A stretch of DNA of 7,603 nt from DATAWZ01 sp036266975 (GCA_036266975.1 DATAWZ010000043.1:1-7603), one strand, 5' to 3'. Shown: positions 1 through 6,505, numbered from the stretch's first letter. Made by a program: numbers and translations. The notes: a model not told the origin generated them from the sequence alone.

Positions 1-920
1 CGGTAATAGGCGCGCGCCTGCACCCCGCGCTCGACCAGCCCGTCGGCGAGCGCGTCGGCGTCGGGATGGCGCACGACGTACAGGTGCCACGCCGGCTCGC
101 TGCCCGCGGTCGGCTGCGGCAGGCGCACCAGCTCGCCGAGCCCGAGCGCCTCGTACTGCATCGCCGCCCGCCGGCGCCCGGCGGCCCACGCGTCCAGATG
201 CGGCAGCTGCACGCGCAGCACGGCGGCCTGGATCTCGTCCAGGCGCGAGTTGTAGCCGAGGTGCTCGTGGATCACCTTGTCGCGCGAGCCGTGGAAGCGC
301 AGCTCGCGCGCACGCGCGGCGACCGCCTGCTCGCGCGCGGTGATCATCCCTCCGTCGCCGAACGCCCCGAGGTTCTTCGAGGGGAAGAAGGAGAACGTGG
401 CCGCCGTCCCCAGCGCGCCCGGGCGGCCGTCGGTCGACCGCGAGCCGGCGGCCTGCGCGGCGTCCTCCACCACCGGCACGCCGAGCGCCTCGATCTCGGC
501 CACCGGCGCGACGTTGCCGAACAGGTGCACGGCGAGCACCGCGCGGGTGCGCGGGGTCATCGCCGCGCGCACGGTCTCGGCGGTCACGCAGAACGTCTCG
601 GGGTCGACGTCGCACAGCACCGGCCGGGCGCCGGTCGGCGGGATCGCCTCGGCGCTCGCGTAGAACGTGTAGCCCGGCACGATCACCTCGTCGCCGGGGC
701 CGACGCCGAGCGCGCGCAGCGCGATCGTGATCGCCTCGGTGCCGTTGGCCACGGCGACCGCGTGCGCGGCACCGAGGTAGGCGGCGAACTCGTGCTCGAA
801 GGCGGCGACCTCCGGGCCCAGGATGTAACGGCGACTGTCGAGCACGCGCGTGACCGCCGCGCGCAGCTCCTCGCGCAGCGGCGCCAGCGGCGCCTCGGTG
901 TCAAACAGCGGAACGGTCAC
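1..920 (-). CDS. DegT/DnrJ/EryC1/StrS-family sugar aminotransferase (C-terminus cut by window edge)
   Basis: This is a PLP-dependent aminotransferase that would transfer an amino group, normally from glutamate, to a keto-sugar nucleotide in the cytoplasm. 306 residues are visible, against about 370-400 for the family; the rest lies beyond base 1. Visible motifs are the NGTEAI phosphate-binding loop (residues 59-64), VVEDAAQAAG with Asp153 facing the PLP ring nitrogen, SFFPSKNLGAFGDGG with the Schiff-base Lys182, and GYNSRLDEIQAA (222-233). Lys182 makes it a true aminotransferase rather than an RfbH/ColD-type dehydratase, which has His there. The start is a GTG at 920-918 that overlaps the stop of the upstream dehydratase gene as GTGA, so translation is probably coupled. 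With a GDP-mannose dehydratase next to it, a GDP-perosamine synthase is possible. The GSRDK...GYNSRLD region also resembles 3-keto-sugar transaminases (FdtB/WbpE type), so the substrate is open. Confidence 0.93.
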   Translation of the reverse strand, partial: MTVPLFDTEAPLAPLREELRAAVTRVLDSRRYILGPEVAAFEHEFAAYLGAAHAVAVANGTEAITIALRALGVGPGDEVIVPGYTFYASAEAIPPTGARPVLCDVDPETFCVTAETVRAAMTPRTRAVLAVHLFGNVAPVAEIEALGVPVVEDAAQAAGSRSTDGRPGALGTAATFSFFPSKNLGAFGDGGMITAREQAVAARARELRFHGSRDKVIHEHLGYNSRLDEIQAAVLRVQLPHLDAWAAGRRRAAMQYEALGLGELVRLPQPTAGSEPAWHLYVVRHPDADALADGLVERGVQARAYY

Positions 921-1891
921 CTCGAGGCGAGCAGCCGCATGTCGCTGTCGACCATCAGCCGGATCATCTCCTCGAAGGTCGTGCGCGGCCGCCAGCCCAG
1001 GTCGCGCTCGGCCTTGGAGGAGTCGCCGATCAGGTGGTCGACCTCGGCGGGCCGCTTGAATGAATCGTCGATGACGATGTGGTCATCGATGCTCAGCCCG
1101 GCGTGGTCGAAGGCGATCTCCACGCACGTTCTCACCGAGTGCGAGACGCCGGTGGCGATCACGTAATCCTCGGCCTGCTCCTGCTGGCACATCAGCCACA
1201 TCGCCTCGACGTAGTCCTTGGCGTACCCCCAGTCACGCTCGGCGTCCAGGTTGCCCAGGCGCAGCTCGTTCACCAGGCCGAGCCGGATCGCCGCCGCGTG
1301 CCAGGTGATCTTGCGGGTGACGAACTCCAGGCCGCGTCGCGGGCTCTCGTGATTGAAGAGAATGCCGCTGGTCGCGTGCAGGTCGTAGCTCTCACGGTAA
1401 TTCACCGTGATGAAGTGGCCGTAGGCCTTGGCCACGCCGTACGGTGAACGCGGGTAGAACGGCGTCGTCTCGTTCTGGGGCACCTCGCGCACCTTGCCGA
1501 ACATCTCGCTCGAGGAGGCCTGGTAGAAGCGCGCTTCGGGGCTGGCCTCGCGCATCGCCTCGAGCATGCGTGTCACTCCGACCCCGGTGAACTCGGCGGT
1601 CAGCGTCGGCTGGATCCAGGACACCGCCACGAACGACATCGCGGCGAGGTTGTAGATCTCGGTCGGCCGGGCGGCCCGCAGCGCGTCGACGAGTGAACGC
1701 TGGTCGAGCAGGTCGCCCTGGTGCAGGGTGATGCGCTCGCGCAGGTGCTCGATGCGGTCGAACTTCTCGGTGGAGGCGCGACGCACCATGCCGTGGACCT
1801 CGTAGCCCTTCTCGAGCAGCAGCTCGGCCAGGTACGAGCCGTCCTGGCCGGTGATGCCGGTGATCAGCGCGCGGTGCTCAGAGGTGGTCAT
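917..1891 (-). CDS. gmd: GDP-mannose 4,6-dehydratase
   Basis: This enzyme converts GDP-D-mannose to GDP-4-keto-6-deoxy-D-mannose, the precursor of GDP-rhamnose, GDP-fucose, GDP-perosamine and colitose. It is an extended SDR of 324 residues, the length of the compact bacterial form. Visible signatures are the NADP-binding TGITGQDGSY (11-20), the YQASSSEMFG active-site strand (123-132, with Ser127 where many homologues have Thr, and Glu129), the catalytic pair Tyr151 and Lys155 (YGVAK), the family hallmark NHESPRRGLEFVTRK (180-194), WGYAKDYVEAMW (221-232) and RPAEVDHLIGD (280-290). The ATG start is well supported by a GGGAG six bases upstream. It lies 39 bases after the epimerase gene and overlaps the aminotransferase gene by four bases, so it sits inside one operon. 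The substrate assignment is firm; the final sugar is not. Confidence 0.96.
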   Translation of the reverse strand: MTTSEHRALITGITGQDGSYLAELLLEKGYEVHGMVRRASTEKFDRIEHLRERITLHQGDLLDQRSLVDALRAARPTEIYNLAAMSFVAVSWIQPTLTAEFTGVGVTRMLEAMREASPEARFYQASSSEMFGKVREVPQNETTPFYPRSPYGVAKAYGHFITVNYRESYDLHATSGILFNHESPRRGLEFVTRKITWHAAAIRLGLVNELRLGNLDAERDWGYAKDYVEAMWLMCQQEQAEDYVIATGVSHSVRTCVEIAFDHAGLSIDDHIVIDDSFKRPAEVDHLIGDSSKAERDLGWRPRTTFEEMIRLMVDSDMRLLASR

Positions 1892-1897
1892 GACGGG

Positions 1898-1902
1898 CTC
1901 CC
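1898..1902 (-). promoter_or_regulatory. Shine-Dalgarno site of gmd
   Basis: GGGAG on the minus strand ends six bases before the ATG at 1891. It is the clearest ribosome-binding site in the window and fixes the gmd start. It sits in the 39-base gap after the epimerase stop codon; the rest of that gap shows no convincing promoter or terminator. Confidence 0.6.
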
Positions 1903-1930
1903 GGGACGGGTTGTCGGGGATGATGGCGGA

Positions 1931-2899
1931 TCAGGCGGCCGCGGCCGGGCGGCGGTCGCGAAGCCAGTCGACCGTCCGTGCGATGCCCTCGTGAACGCCG
2001 ATGCGCGCCTGCCAGCCCAGCAGATCGCGGGCCTTCTCGACCGACGGCCAGCGGCGCTGGACGTCGACCTCGAAGCTCGGCAGGTGCTCGAGCGCGAACC
2101 GCTCGGGATCCGCGCCGCACGCCTCCCAGACGATCCGCGCGATCTGGGCGACCGAGAGCTCATCGGCGGCGGAGATGTTGAAGTCCTCGTTCAGGCCGCG
2201 GGGGGAACCCATCGCGGTGACGATGCCGTCGGCGATGTCGTCGACGTGCGTGAGCGTGCGCGTCTGCTCCCCGGATCCGAAGATCTGCAGCGGGCGCTGT
2301 CCGGAGAGGACCTTCTCGATCAGGTCCGGCACCGCGTGCGCGATCCCCGGCTCGGGGTCGGGCAGCTCGCCCGGCCCATAGGCGTTGAACGGGCGGCAGA
2401 CGGTGAACGGCAGGCCGTGCTCTTGGTGCGCGGCGCGCGCGTAGACCTCGCCGCTGAGCTTGGAGAAGCCGTACGCCGACCGCGGCGCGGGGCAGTCGAG
2501 CAGGTGGTCTTCGGTGGTGGGAAAGCGCGTGGCGCGCTCGAACACCATCGAAGAGGACACGTACACGTAGCGTTCGACGGCGTGGTCGAGCGAGGCTCGG
2601 ACGACCGTGCCCGACAGCTGGTTGTTGACCTCGGTGAGGGTGTGGGGCAGACGGTGAAAGTTCGCGATCCCGCCGACGATCGCGGCGAGGTGAATGACGT
2701 GGGTGCAGCCGGCGATGGCCCGGCGCGCCTCGCTGAGCTCGCGCAGGTCACCGGTGTGAACCTCACACCCCTCGCGCATCCACTGGGGGGCCTGGCGCTG
2801 ATCGGAGACGCGTACCTCCCACCGGGGATCGCTGAGCAGGCGCCGCACGACCGCGGCGCCGATCGTCCCGGCGCCGCCCGTGACCAGCACGCGGTTCAC
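1931..2899 (-). CDS. NAD(P)-dependent sugar epimerase/reductase (extended SDR)
   Basis: This is a 322-residue Rossmann-fold enzyme acting on a nucleotide sugar. Visible features are TGGAGTIG (7-14) for dinucleotide binding, LAAIVGGIAN (71-80), YVSSSMVF (113-120), the catalytic Tyr143 and Lys147 in YGFSK, CRPFNAYGPGE (168-178), and THVDDIADGI (217-226). The AAxVGGI segment and the total length recall GDP-L-fucose synthase (GDP-4-keto-6-deoxymannose epimerase/reductase) and GDP-mannose 3,5-epimerase. However, the region 113-120 has no Cys corresponding to the fucose-synthase active site, so I do not assign that name. The frame stays open far upstream, to about 3646, but that part is antisense-frame shadow inside the dehydrogenase gene. 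The real start is the GTG at 2899-2897, just before the Rossmann strand, overlapping the dehydrogenase stop as GTGA. Processing the gmd product is the natural contextual guess. Confidence 0.9.
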   Translation of the reverse strand: MNRVLVTGGAGTIGAAVVRRLLSDPRWEVRVSDQRQAPQWMREGCEVHTGDLRELSEARRAIAGCTHVIHLAAIVGGIANFHRLPHTLTEVNNQLSGTVVRASLDHAVERYVYVSSSMVFERATRFPTTEDHLLDCPAPRSAYGFSKLSGEVYARAAHQEHGLPFTVCRPFNAYGPGELPDPEPGIAHAVPDLIEKVLSGQRPLQIFGSGEQTRTLTHVDDIADGIVTAMGSPRGLNEDFNISAADELSVAQIARIVWEACGADPERFALEHLPSFEVDVQRRWPSVEKARDLLGWQARIGVHEGIARTVDWLRDRRPAAAA

Positions 2900-4158
2900 G
2901 CCTGCACCAGCGCGGCGATCTCCTGCGCGTAGGCGAAGACCTGTCCCGCTCCCCAGCAGTTCCAGGGGTCGACCACCAGGCACGCATCGCCGGCCACGCG
3001 GGCGATGCACGCGAGCGTCTCGGGGTCGCGGAACTCCGTGTGGTTGGTGGCCACGACGACCACATCGGCGCCCGTGAGCGCATCGGTGAGCGTCGAGGTC
3101 GGCGTGGTGACCTGCGGATCGTGCACGCTGACGTCGGCGAGCTCGCGCTCGAGCAGGCGCACGAGCTTGTGGCTGAGCGAGTCGCGTTCGTCGTCGGTGT
3201 CGGCCTTGAACGCGAGCCCGAGCACCGCCACCTTGCGCCCGTCGAGCGATCCCAGCCGCCGCGCGATCCCCTCGACCAGGAACAGCGGCACCGATTCGTT
3301 GACGCGGGAGACGGCGAGCAGCATGCCCGGCGCGTGCGAGCGCTCCTCGGAGAAGGTGAAGTCCTTGCGCAGGCAGGTGCCGGCGGTGAACCCCGGCAGC
3401 GCGATCCCGCCGCGCGGGTAGTCGCGGTTGATCAGGTCGATGACCTCGAAGACGTTCGCGTCGTAGCGCTCGCAGTCCATCATCAGCAGGTTCGGCAGGG
3501 CGAACATCGTGTAGCGCAGGATGTTCGTCCAGATCTTGGCGAGCTCGGCCTGCACCGGCGTGGTGAGCACGATCGGGGCGCCGAAGATCTCGAACAGCCG
3601 CGCCGCCGCCGTGGCCGACCCCTCCCCGACGCCGCCGATGATGCACGGCAGGCTGGAGATCTCCTCCAGGAAGCGGCCGGCGGCGATGCGCTCAGGGGCG
3701 TGCGCGACGTACAGGTCGTCGCCGACCCGGAAGCCCCGGTGCTTGGTCAGGTAGCCGGCGACGAAGTCGGTCGTCCCCGGCGCGATCGTCGAGCGCAGCA
3801 CGAGGGTGTGACCGGGCTCGAGCACGCCGAGCAGGTCGTCCAGCGCCGAGCGGATGTCGCGCATGTCGATCTCGATGTGAGAGAAGGACGGCGTGCCCAG
3901 CGTGATCACGATGCTGCCCGCGCGCGCGGCGTCGGCGACCCGCTCGGAGAGCTCGAGCCGGCCGGTCGGCGTCACGCGCTCGAGGACCTCCTGCATGCCG
4001 GTCTCCTGGAAGGGCACGACGCCCGAGCGCACCGCATCCAGGCGCACCGGGTCGTGCTCGATGCCCAGCACGTTCAGGCCGCGGTCGGCGAAGCTCAGCG
4101 CGAGCGGCAGGCCGACCCGTCCGAGGCCGACGATCGAGACATCCGGGGTCATGGGCAC
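2896..4158 (-). CDS. UDP-glucose/GDP-mannose dehydrogenase-family nucleotide-sugar dehydrogenase
   Basis: This enzyme oxidises C6 of a UDP- or GDP-sugar to the carboxylate in two NAD-dependent steps, supplying a uronic acid for glycan assembly. It has 420 residues. The N-terminal NAD domain shows SIVGLGRVGLPLA (8-20), Glu34 after the second strand, TLGTP (86-90), and RSTIAPGTT (122-130). The central part shows APERIAAG (154-161) and ELAKIWTN (205-212). The catalytic nucleophile is Cys262 in GTCLRKD (260-266). The C-terminal UDP-binding domain shows VLGLAFKADTDDERDS (312-327). Classical UDP-glucose dehydrogenases have G-G-x-C-L-P-K-D; this LRKD form and the APER segment point more to the WecC/WbpA branch (N-acetylated hexosamine substrates), so the substrate is unresolved. 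The start may be the GTG at 4158 or the ATG at 4152; neither has a clear ribosome-binding site. It overlaps the epimerase gene downstream by four bases. Confidence 0.94.
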   Translation of the reverse strand: MPMTPDVSIVGLGRVGLPLALSFADRGLNVLGIEHDPVRLDAVRSGVVPFQETGMQEVLERVTPTGRLELSERVADAARAGSIVITLGTPSFSHIEIDMRDIRSALDDLLGVLEPGHTLVLRSTIAPGTTDFVAGYLTKHRGFRVGDDLYVAHAPERIAAGRFLEEISSLPCIIGGVGEGSATAAARLFEIFGAPIVLTTPVQAELAKIWTNILRYTMFALPNLLMMDCERYDANVFEVIDLINRDYPRGGIALPGFTAGTCLRKDFTFSEERSHAPGMLLAVSRVNESVPLFLVEGIARRLGSLDGRKVAVLGLAFKADTDDERDSLSHKLVRLLERELADVSVHDPQVTTPTSTLTDALTGADVVVVATNHTEFRDPETLACIARVAGDACLVVDPWNCWGAGQVFAYAQEIAALVQA

Positions 4159-4200
4159 CGAGGAGGGTAGCGACGCCTGGGACGCCGCACACCCGAGAGG

Positions 4201-4224
4201 ACCGGCCGGCCGGGGTCGGCCGGT
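4201..4224. terminator. GC-rich hairpin between glycosyltransferase and dehydrogenase genes
   Basis: ACCGGCCG (4201-4208) and CGGCCGGT (4217-4224) form a perfect 8-bp inverted repeat with an 8-base loop, starting 13 bases after the glycosyltransferase stop codon. No T-run follows on either strand, so it is not a classical Rho-independent terminator. It could slow or partly stop transcription from the glycosyltransferase gene into the dehydrogenase operon, or protect an mRNA 3' end. The 78-base gap (4159-4236) holds nothing else I can support. Confidence 0.35.
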
Positions 4225-4236
4225 TGCACCACCCGT

Positions 4237-5067
4237 TCAGGCTCGGCGCCAGGCGCCGTACTGCTGGGCGAAGCCGAGCACGAAGCGCGGGTTATAGCGG
4301 GCGTAGCGCCGCCACAGTCGCCGCGGCTCACGCGAGAGACGGTAGGTCCACTCCAGGCCGAGGTTCTGCATCCAGCTGGGCGCCTGCGAGATCAGCCCGG
4401 CATGGAAGTCGAACGCGGCGCCCACGCCGGCGAGGATCGGCGCGTCGAGCCGGTCCCGCATCTCCGCCATCCAGCGCTCCTGCTTTGGCTGGCCGGTCCC
4501 GACCCAGACCACGTCGGCGCCCGAGCGGTTGATGTCCTCGACGACCCAATCCTCTTCCTCGCTGGTCAGCGCCCGGAACGGCGGCGAGTAGCCGCCGACG
4601 ATCTGCAGGCCGGGGAAGCGTCGGCGCAGCATCAGCGTGAGCTTGACCAGCGCGCCGCGGTCGCGGCCGCCGTACAGGTACATGGGAGTGCCGCTGCGCG
4701 CGGCGCGCGCGCAGTAGCGCGCCATCAACTCGGGTCCGTAGACGCGCGACGCGTCGGGGTAGCCGAGCGCCCGCAGGGCCCACACGAGCGGCTGCCCGTC
4801 GGGCACGGCCAGCGCGCCGAGGACCGCCTCACGCGTGTGCTCGTCCTCCTGGGCCACCATCACCAGGTGCACGGCGGCGGCGGTGACCGTCGCGCGCTCG
4901 CGGCTGGCGATCATCGCGTCGATCCAGTCCATCGTGTGCTCGTAGTCGGTCAGCGCCAGGGGGATCCCCAGCACGGGCGCGGCGGGCAGCGGCGCGGGGA
5001 CGTCCGGCCGGTTCGGGCTCGGCAGAACCGTCAGATGACGGAGGCTGGGGGAGTGGTGCTGGGGCAT
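4237..5067 (-). CDS. WecG/TagA/CpsF-family glycosyltransferase
   Basis: This is a GT26-family enzyme that transfers a sugar, N-acetylmannosamine in TagA or N-acetylmannosaminuronic acid in WecG, to undecaprenyl-linked GlcNAc at the inner membrane face. It has 276 residues. Visible family motifs are VTAAAVHLVMVAQED (61-75), VPDGQPLVWALRALG (88-102) with the likely catalytic Asp90, RVYGPELM (108-115), MYLYGG (129-134), WVGTGQPKQERWM (188-200), GVGAAFDFHAG (214-224), and the basic tail GLEWTYRLSREPRRLWRRY (237-255) implicated in membrane and acceptor contact in TagA. The reading frame is open far upstream across the divergent genes, but similarity to the family begins near residue 32. The ATG at 5067 is the sensible start although no Shine-Dalgarno site precedes it. 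The sugar donor is not determined. Confidence 0.94.
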   Translation of the reverse strand: MPQHHSPSLRHLTVLPSPNRPDVPAPLPAAPVLGIPLALTDYEHTMDWIDAMIASRERATVTAAAVHLVMVAQEDEHTREAVLGALAVPDGQPLVWALRALGYPDASRVYGPELMARYCARAARSGTPMYLYGGRDRGALVKLTLMLRRRFPGLQIVGGYSPPFRALTSEEEDWVVEDINRSGADVVWVGTGQPKQERWMAEMRDRLDAPILAGVGAAFDFHAGLISQAPSWMQNLGLEWTYRLSREPRRLWRRYARYNPRFVLGFAQQYGAWRRA

Positions 5068-5193
5068 TCGCGTGGGGACGTTCGCACCGGTTGATAACGA
5101 CGGTGTGCGGCGAAAGTGTCGCGATTTCTTGTGGGAAAGCGCTATTCTGCCCGACTTCTTACCCGCAAACAGGTCAGGGGATACGCTCCGGCC
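5068..5193. promoter_or_regulatory. Divergent intergenic region with promoters for both flanking genes
   Basis: These 126 bases lie between the minus-strand glycosyltransferase start and the plus-strand CDP-glucose dehydratase start. The stretch from about 5091 to 5165 is clearly richer in A and T than the surrounding genes, as expected of promoter DNA. TTGATA at 5091-5096 resembles a plus-strand -35 box, but the best-spaced -10 partner is poor. TATTCT at 5143-5148 could be a -10 box without a good -35. I cannot map either promoter with certainty. The dehydratase frame is open through part of this region from a GTG at 5116, which would add 26 unlikely residues. Confidence 0.55.
5085..5105. 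promoter_or_regulatory. Possible operator: short dyad in the divergent promoter region
   Basis: CACCG (5085-5089) and CGGTG (5101-5105) are inverted repeats spaced by 11 AT-richer bases, so their centres are about 16 bases apart, a spacing compatible with a dimeric regulator. The arms are only 5 bp and this could be chance in GC-rich DNA. Its position, 18-38 bases upstream of the glycosyltransferase start, is the main reason to list it. Confidence 0.18.
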
Positions 5194-6234
5194 GTGTCGT
5201 TGCACGCGGGGTTCTGGCGAGGTCGGCGGGTCCTGGTCACCGGCCACAGCGGGTTCAAGGGCTCCTGGCTGGCCCTGTGGCTGCAGTCGCTGGGGGCCGA
5301 GGTCCACGGGCTCTCGGTCGGCGCGCCCTCCGCGCCGTCGCTGTACGAGCTCGCGCAGATCGGCGCCCACGCGGTCGAGCACGAGGCCGACATCCGCGAC
5401 GCGGCGGCGGTGCGCGCGGCCGTCGGGCGCGCACGGCCGCAGATCGTCTTCCATCTCGCCGCCCAGCCGCTCGTGCGGCGCTCCTTCCAGGCCCCGCACG
5501 AGACCTTCGAGATCAACGTCATGGGCACGGTCAACCTCCTGGAGGCCGTGCGCGCGGTCGGTGACGTCGCGGCGACCGTCGTGGTGACTTCCGACAAGTG
5601 CTACGAGAACCGCGACTCGGGCCGGCCGTTCGTCGAGGAGGACCCGCTCGGCGGCCACGACCCGTACTCGACCTCGAAGGGCTGCGCCGAGCTCGTCGCG
5701 GCCTCCTACCGGCGCTCGTTCGGCACGCGCCTGGCCACCGCGCGCGCGGGCAACGTGATCGGCGGCGGGGACTGGGCCGTCGACCGGCTGATCCCGGACA
5801 TGGTCCGCGCCGCCAGCACGGGCACGACCGTGCGCTTGCGCAACCCCGACGCGGTGCGCCCCTGGCAGCACGTGCTGAACCCGCTCTCGGGTTACCTGAG
5901 CCTGGCCGAGGCGCTCGTGGCCTCGCCGGCCTCGGCCGAGGCGTGGAACTTCGGCCCCGATCCCGGCGACGCGCGCCCGGTGCGCTGGATCGCCGACGCG
6001 CTCGCCGCGCGCTGGCCCGGGGGCCTGCGCTGGGAGCCCGACGCCGCCGAGCACCCGACCGAGGCGGTCGCGCTCACGCTCGACTCCGGCAAGGCCGCTC
6101 GGCGCCTGGGCTGGCGACCGCGTTGGGCGCTGGAGGAGGCGCTGCGGCGGATCGTCGACTGGCACGCCGCGCACGCGGCCGGCGGCGACATGCGCGCGGT
6201 GAGCCTGTCGCAGATCGAGTCCTTCAGCGCGTAG
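5194..6234 (+). CDS. rfbG: CDP-glucose 4,6-dehydratase
   Basis: This enzyme converts CDP-D-glucose to CDP-4-keto-6-deoxy-D-glucose, the entry step to CDP-linked 3,6-dideoxyhexoses and other CDP-6-deoxysugars. It is an extended SDR of 346 residues. The family-specific N-terminus FWRGRRVLVTGHSGFKGSW (7-25) is clear. It is followed by FHLAAQPLVRRSF (86-98), TSDKCYEN (132-139) with Asp134 and Lys135 at the active site, GHDPYSTSKGCAE (154-166) with Tyr158 and Lys162, GNVIGGGDW (186-194), and RPWQHVLNPLSGYL (222-235). The start is taken as the GTG at 5194, because homologues begin just before the FW motif; AGGGG lies 13 bases upstream, somewhat far. The usual partner RfbF (glucose-1-phosphate cytidylyltransferase) is not in the window and should be nearby or elsewhere. 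The gene is transcribed away from the other glycan genes. Confidence 0.95.
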   Translation: MSLHAGFWRGRRVLVTGHSGFKGSWLALWLQSLGAEVHGLSVGAPSAPSLYELAQIGAHAVEHEADIRDAAAVRAAVGRARPQIVFHLAAQPLVRRSFQAPHETFEINVMGTVNLLEAVRAVGDVAATVVVTSDKCYENRDSGRPFVEEDPLGGHDPYSTSKGCAELVAASYRRSFGTRLATARAGNVIGGGDWAVDRLIPDMVRAASTGTTVRLRNPDAVRPWQHVLNPLSGYLSLAEALVASPASAEAWNFGPDPGDARPVRWIADALAARWPGGLRWEPDAAEHPTEAVALTLDSGKAARRLGWRPRWALEEALRRIVDWHAAHAAGGDMRAVSLSQIESFSA

Positions 6235-6271
6235 GGGGGTGGGCCGGCGGGTGGTCTCGACAACGGTGTAC

Positions 6272-6505
6272 ATGACCGACGTCCTGAGCCCCCGCCAGCG
6301 GCGGGCCGCGCTCGCCGCGCTCGGCCGCCAGCGCCTGGAGGAGCTGCTCCCGCTGCTCGATCGGCTGGACGAGGACTTCCGCGGTGCGTTCATCGCCCAG
6401 CTCGCGCGCGTGCGCCCGCGCGGCGCGCCCGACGCCGTCGGCGTGGCGTTCGCGCGGGCGGCGCTCGAGCTGCGCGAGCGCGTGCGAGGGAGCGCCGGGC
6501 CGTGA
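6272..6505 (+). CDS. Small hypothetical helical protein, coupled to the sigma-like gene
   Basis: I do not recognise this 77-residue protein. It is rich in Leu, Ala, Arg and Glu, with a predicted amphipathic stretch RLEELLPLLDRLDEDFRGAF and a second helix AVGVAFARAALELRERVR near the end, and no membrane segment or cysteine. Only three sense codons (gat, ggt, cga) end in A or T, matching the strong third-position GC bias of the real genes. Its stop overlaps the next gene's start as GTGA, which supports it being translated. The ATG at 6272 is chosen as start; GTG codons upstream in frame (such as 6239) would add up to 11 residues, and no good Shine-Dalgarno site decides between them. Its position suggests a role with the sigma-like protein, but that is inference only. 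Confidence 0.7.
   Translation: MTDVLSPRQRRAALAALGRQRLEELLPLLDRLDEDFRGAFIAQLARVRPRGAPDAVGVAFARAALELRERVRGSAGP

Noticed and set aside
1..920. Aminotransferase as RfbH/ColD-type dehydratase
   Set aside because: The PLP-binding position is Lys182 in SFFPSKN, whereas those dehydratases have His.
66..1166. Plus-strand open frame of 366 codons over the aminotransferase and gmd
   Set aside because: Its translation is Arg/Ala/His-rich without motifs, and the opposite strand encodes two clear enzymes there.
2900..3646. N-terminal extension of the epimerase frame, up to 571 residues
   Set aside because: The added part lies in the wrong frame within the dehydrogenase gene and is low-complexity. The Rossmann motif begins seven residues after the GTG at 2899.
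1721..4170. Two long plus-strand open frames (1721-2932 and 3040-4170) antisense to gmd, the epimerase and the dehydrogenase
   Set aside because: They are shadows of high-GC genes on the minus strand, with no recognisable domain and atypical composition.
5091..5148. TTGATA and TATTCT as a -35/-10 promoter pair
   Set aside because: The two boxes are 46 bases apart, far beyond the 16-18 allowed, and neither has a good partner at proper spacing.
5116..5193. 26-residue N-terminal extension of CDP-glucose dehydratase from a GTG at 5116
   Set aside because: The sequence is AT-richer and promoter-like, and the family begins just before the FW motif, fitting the GTG at 5194.
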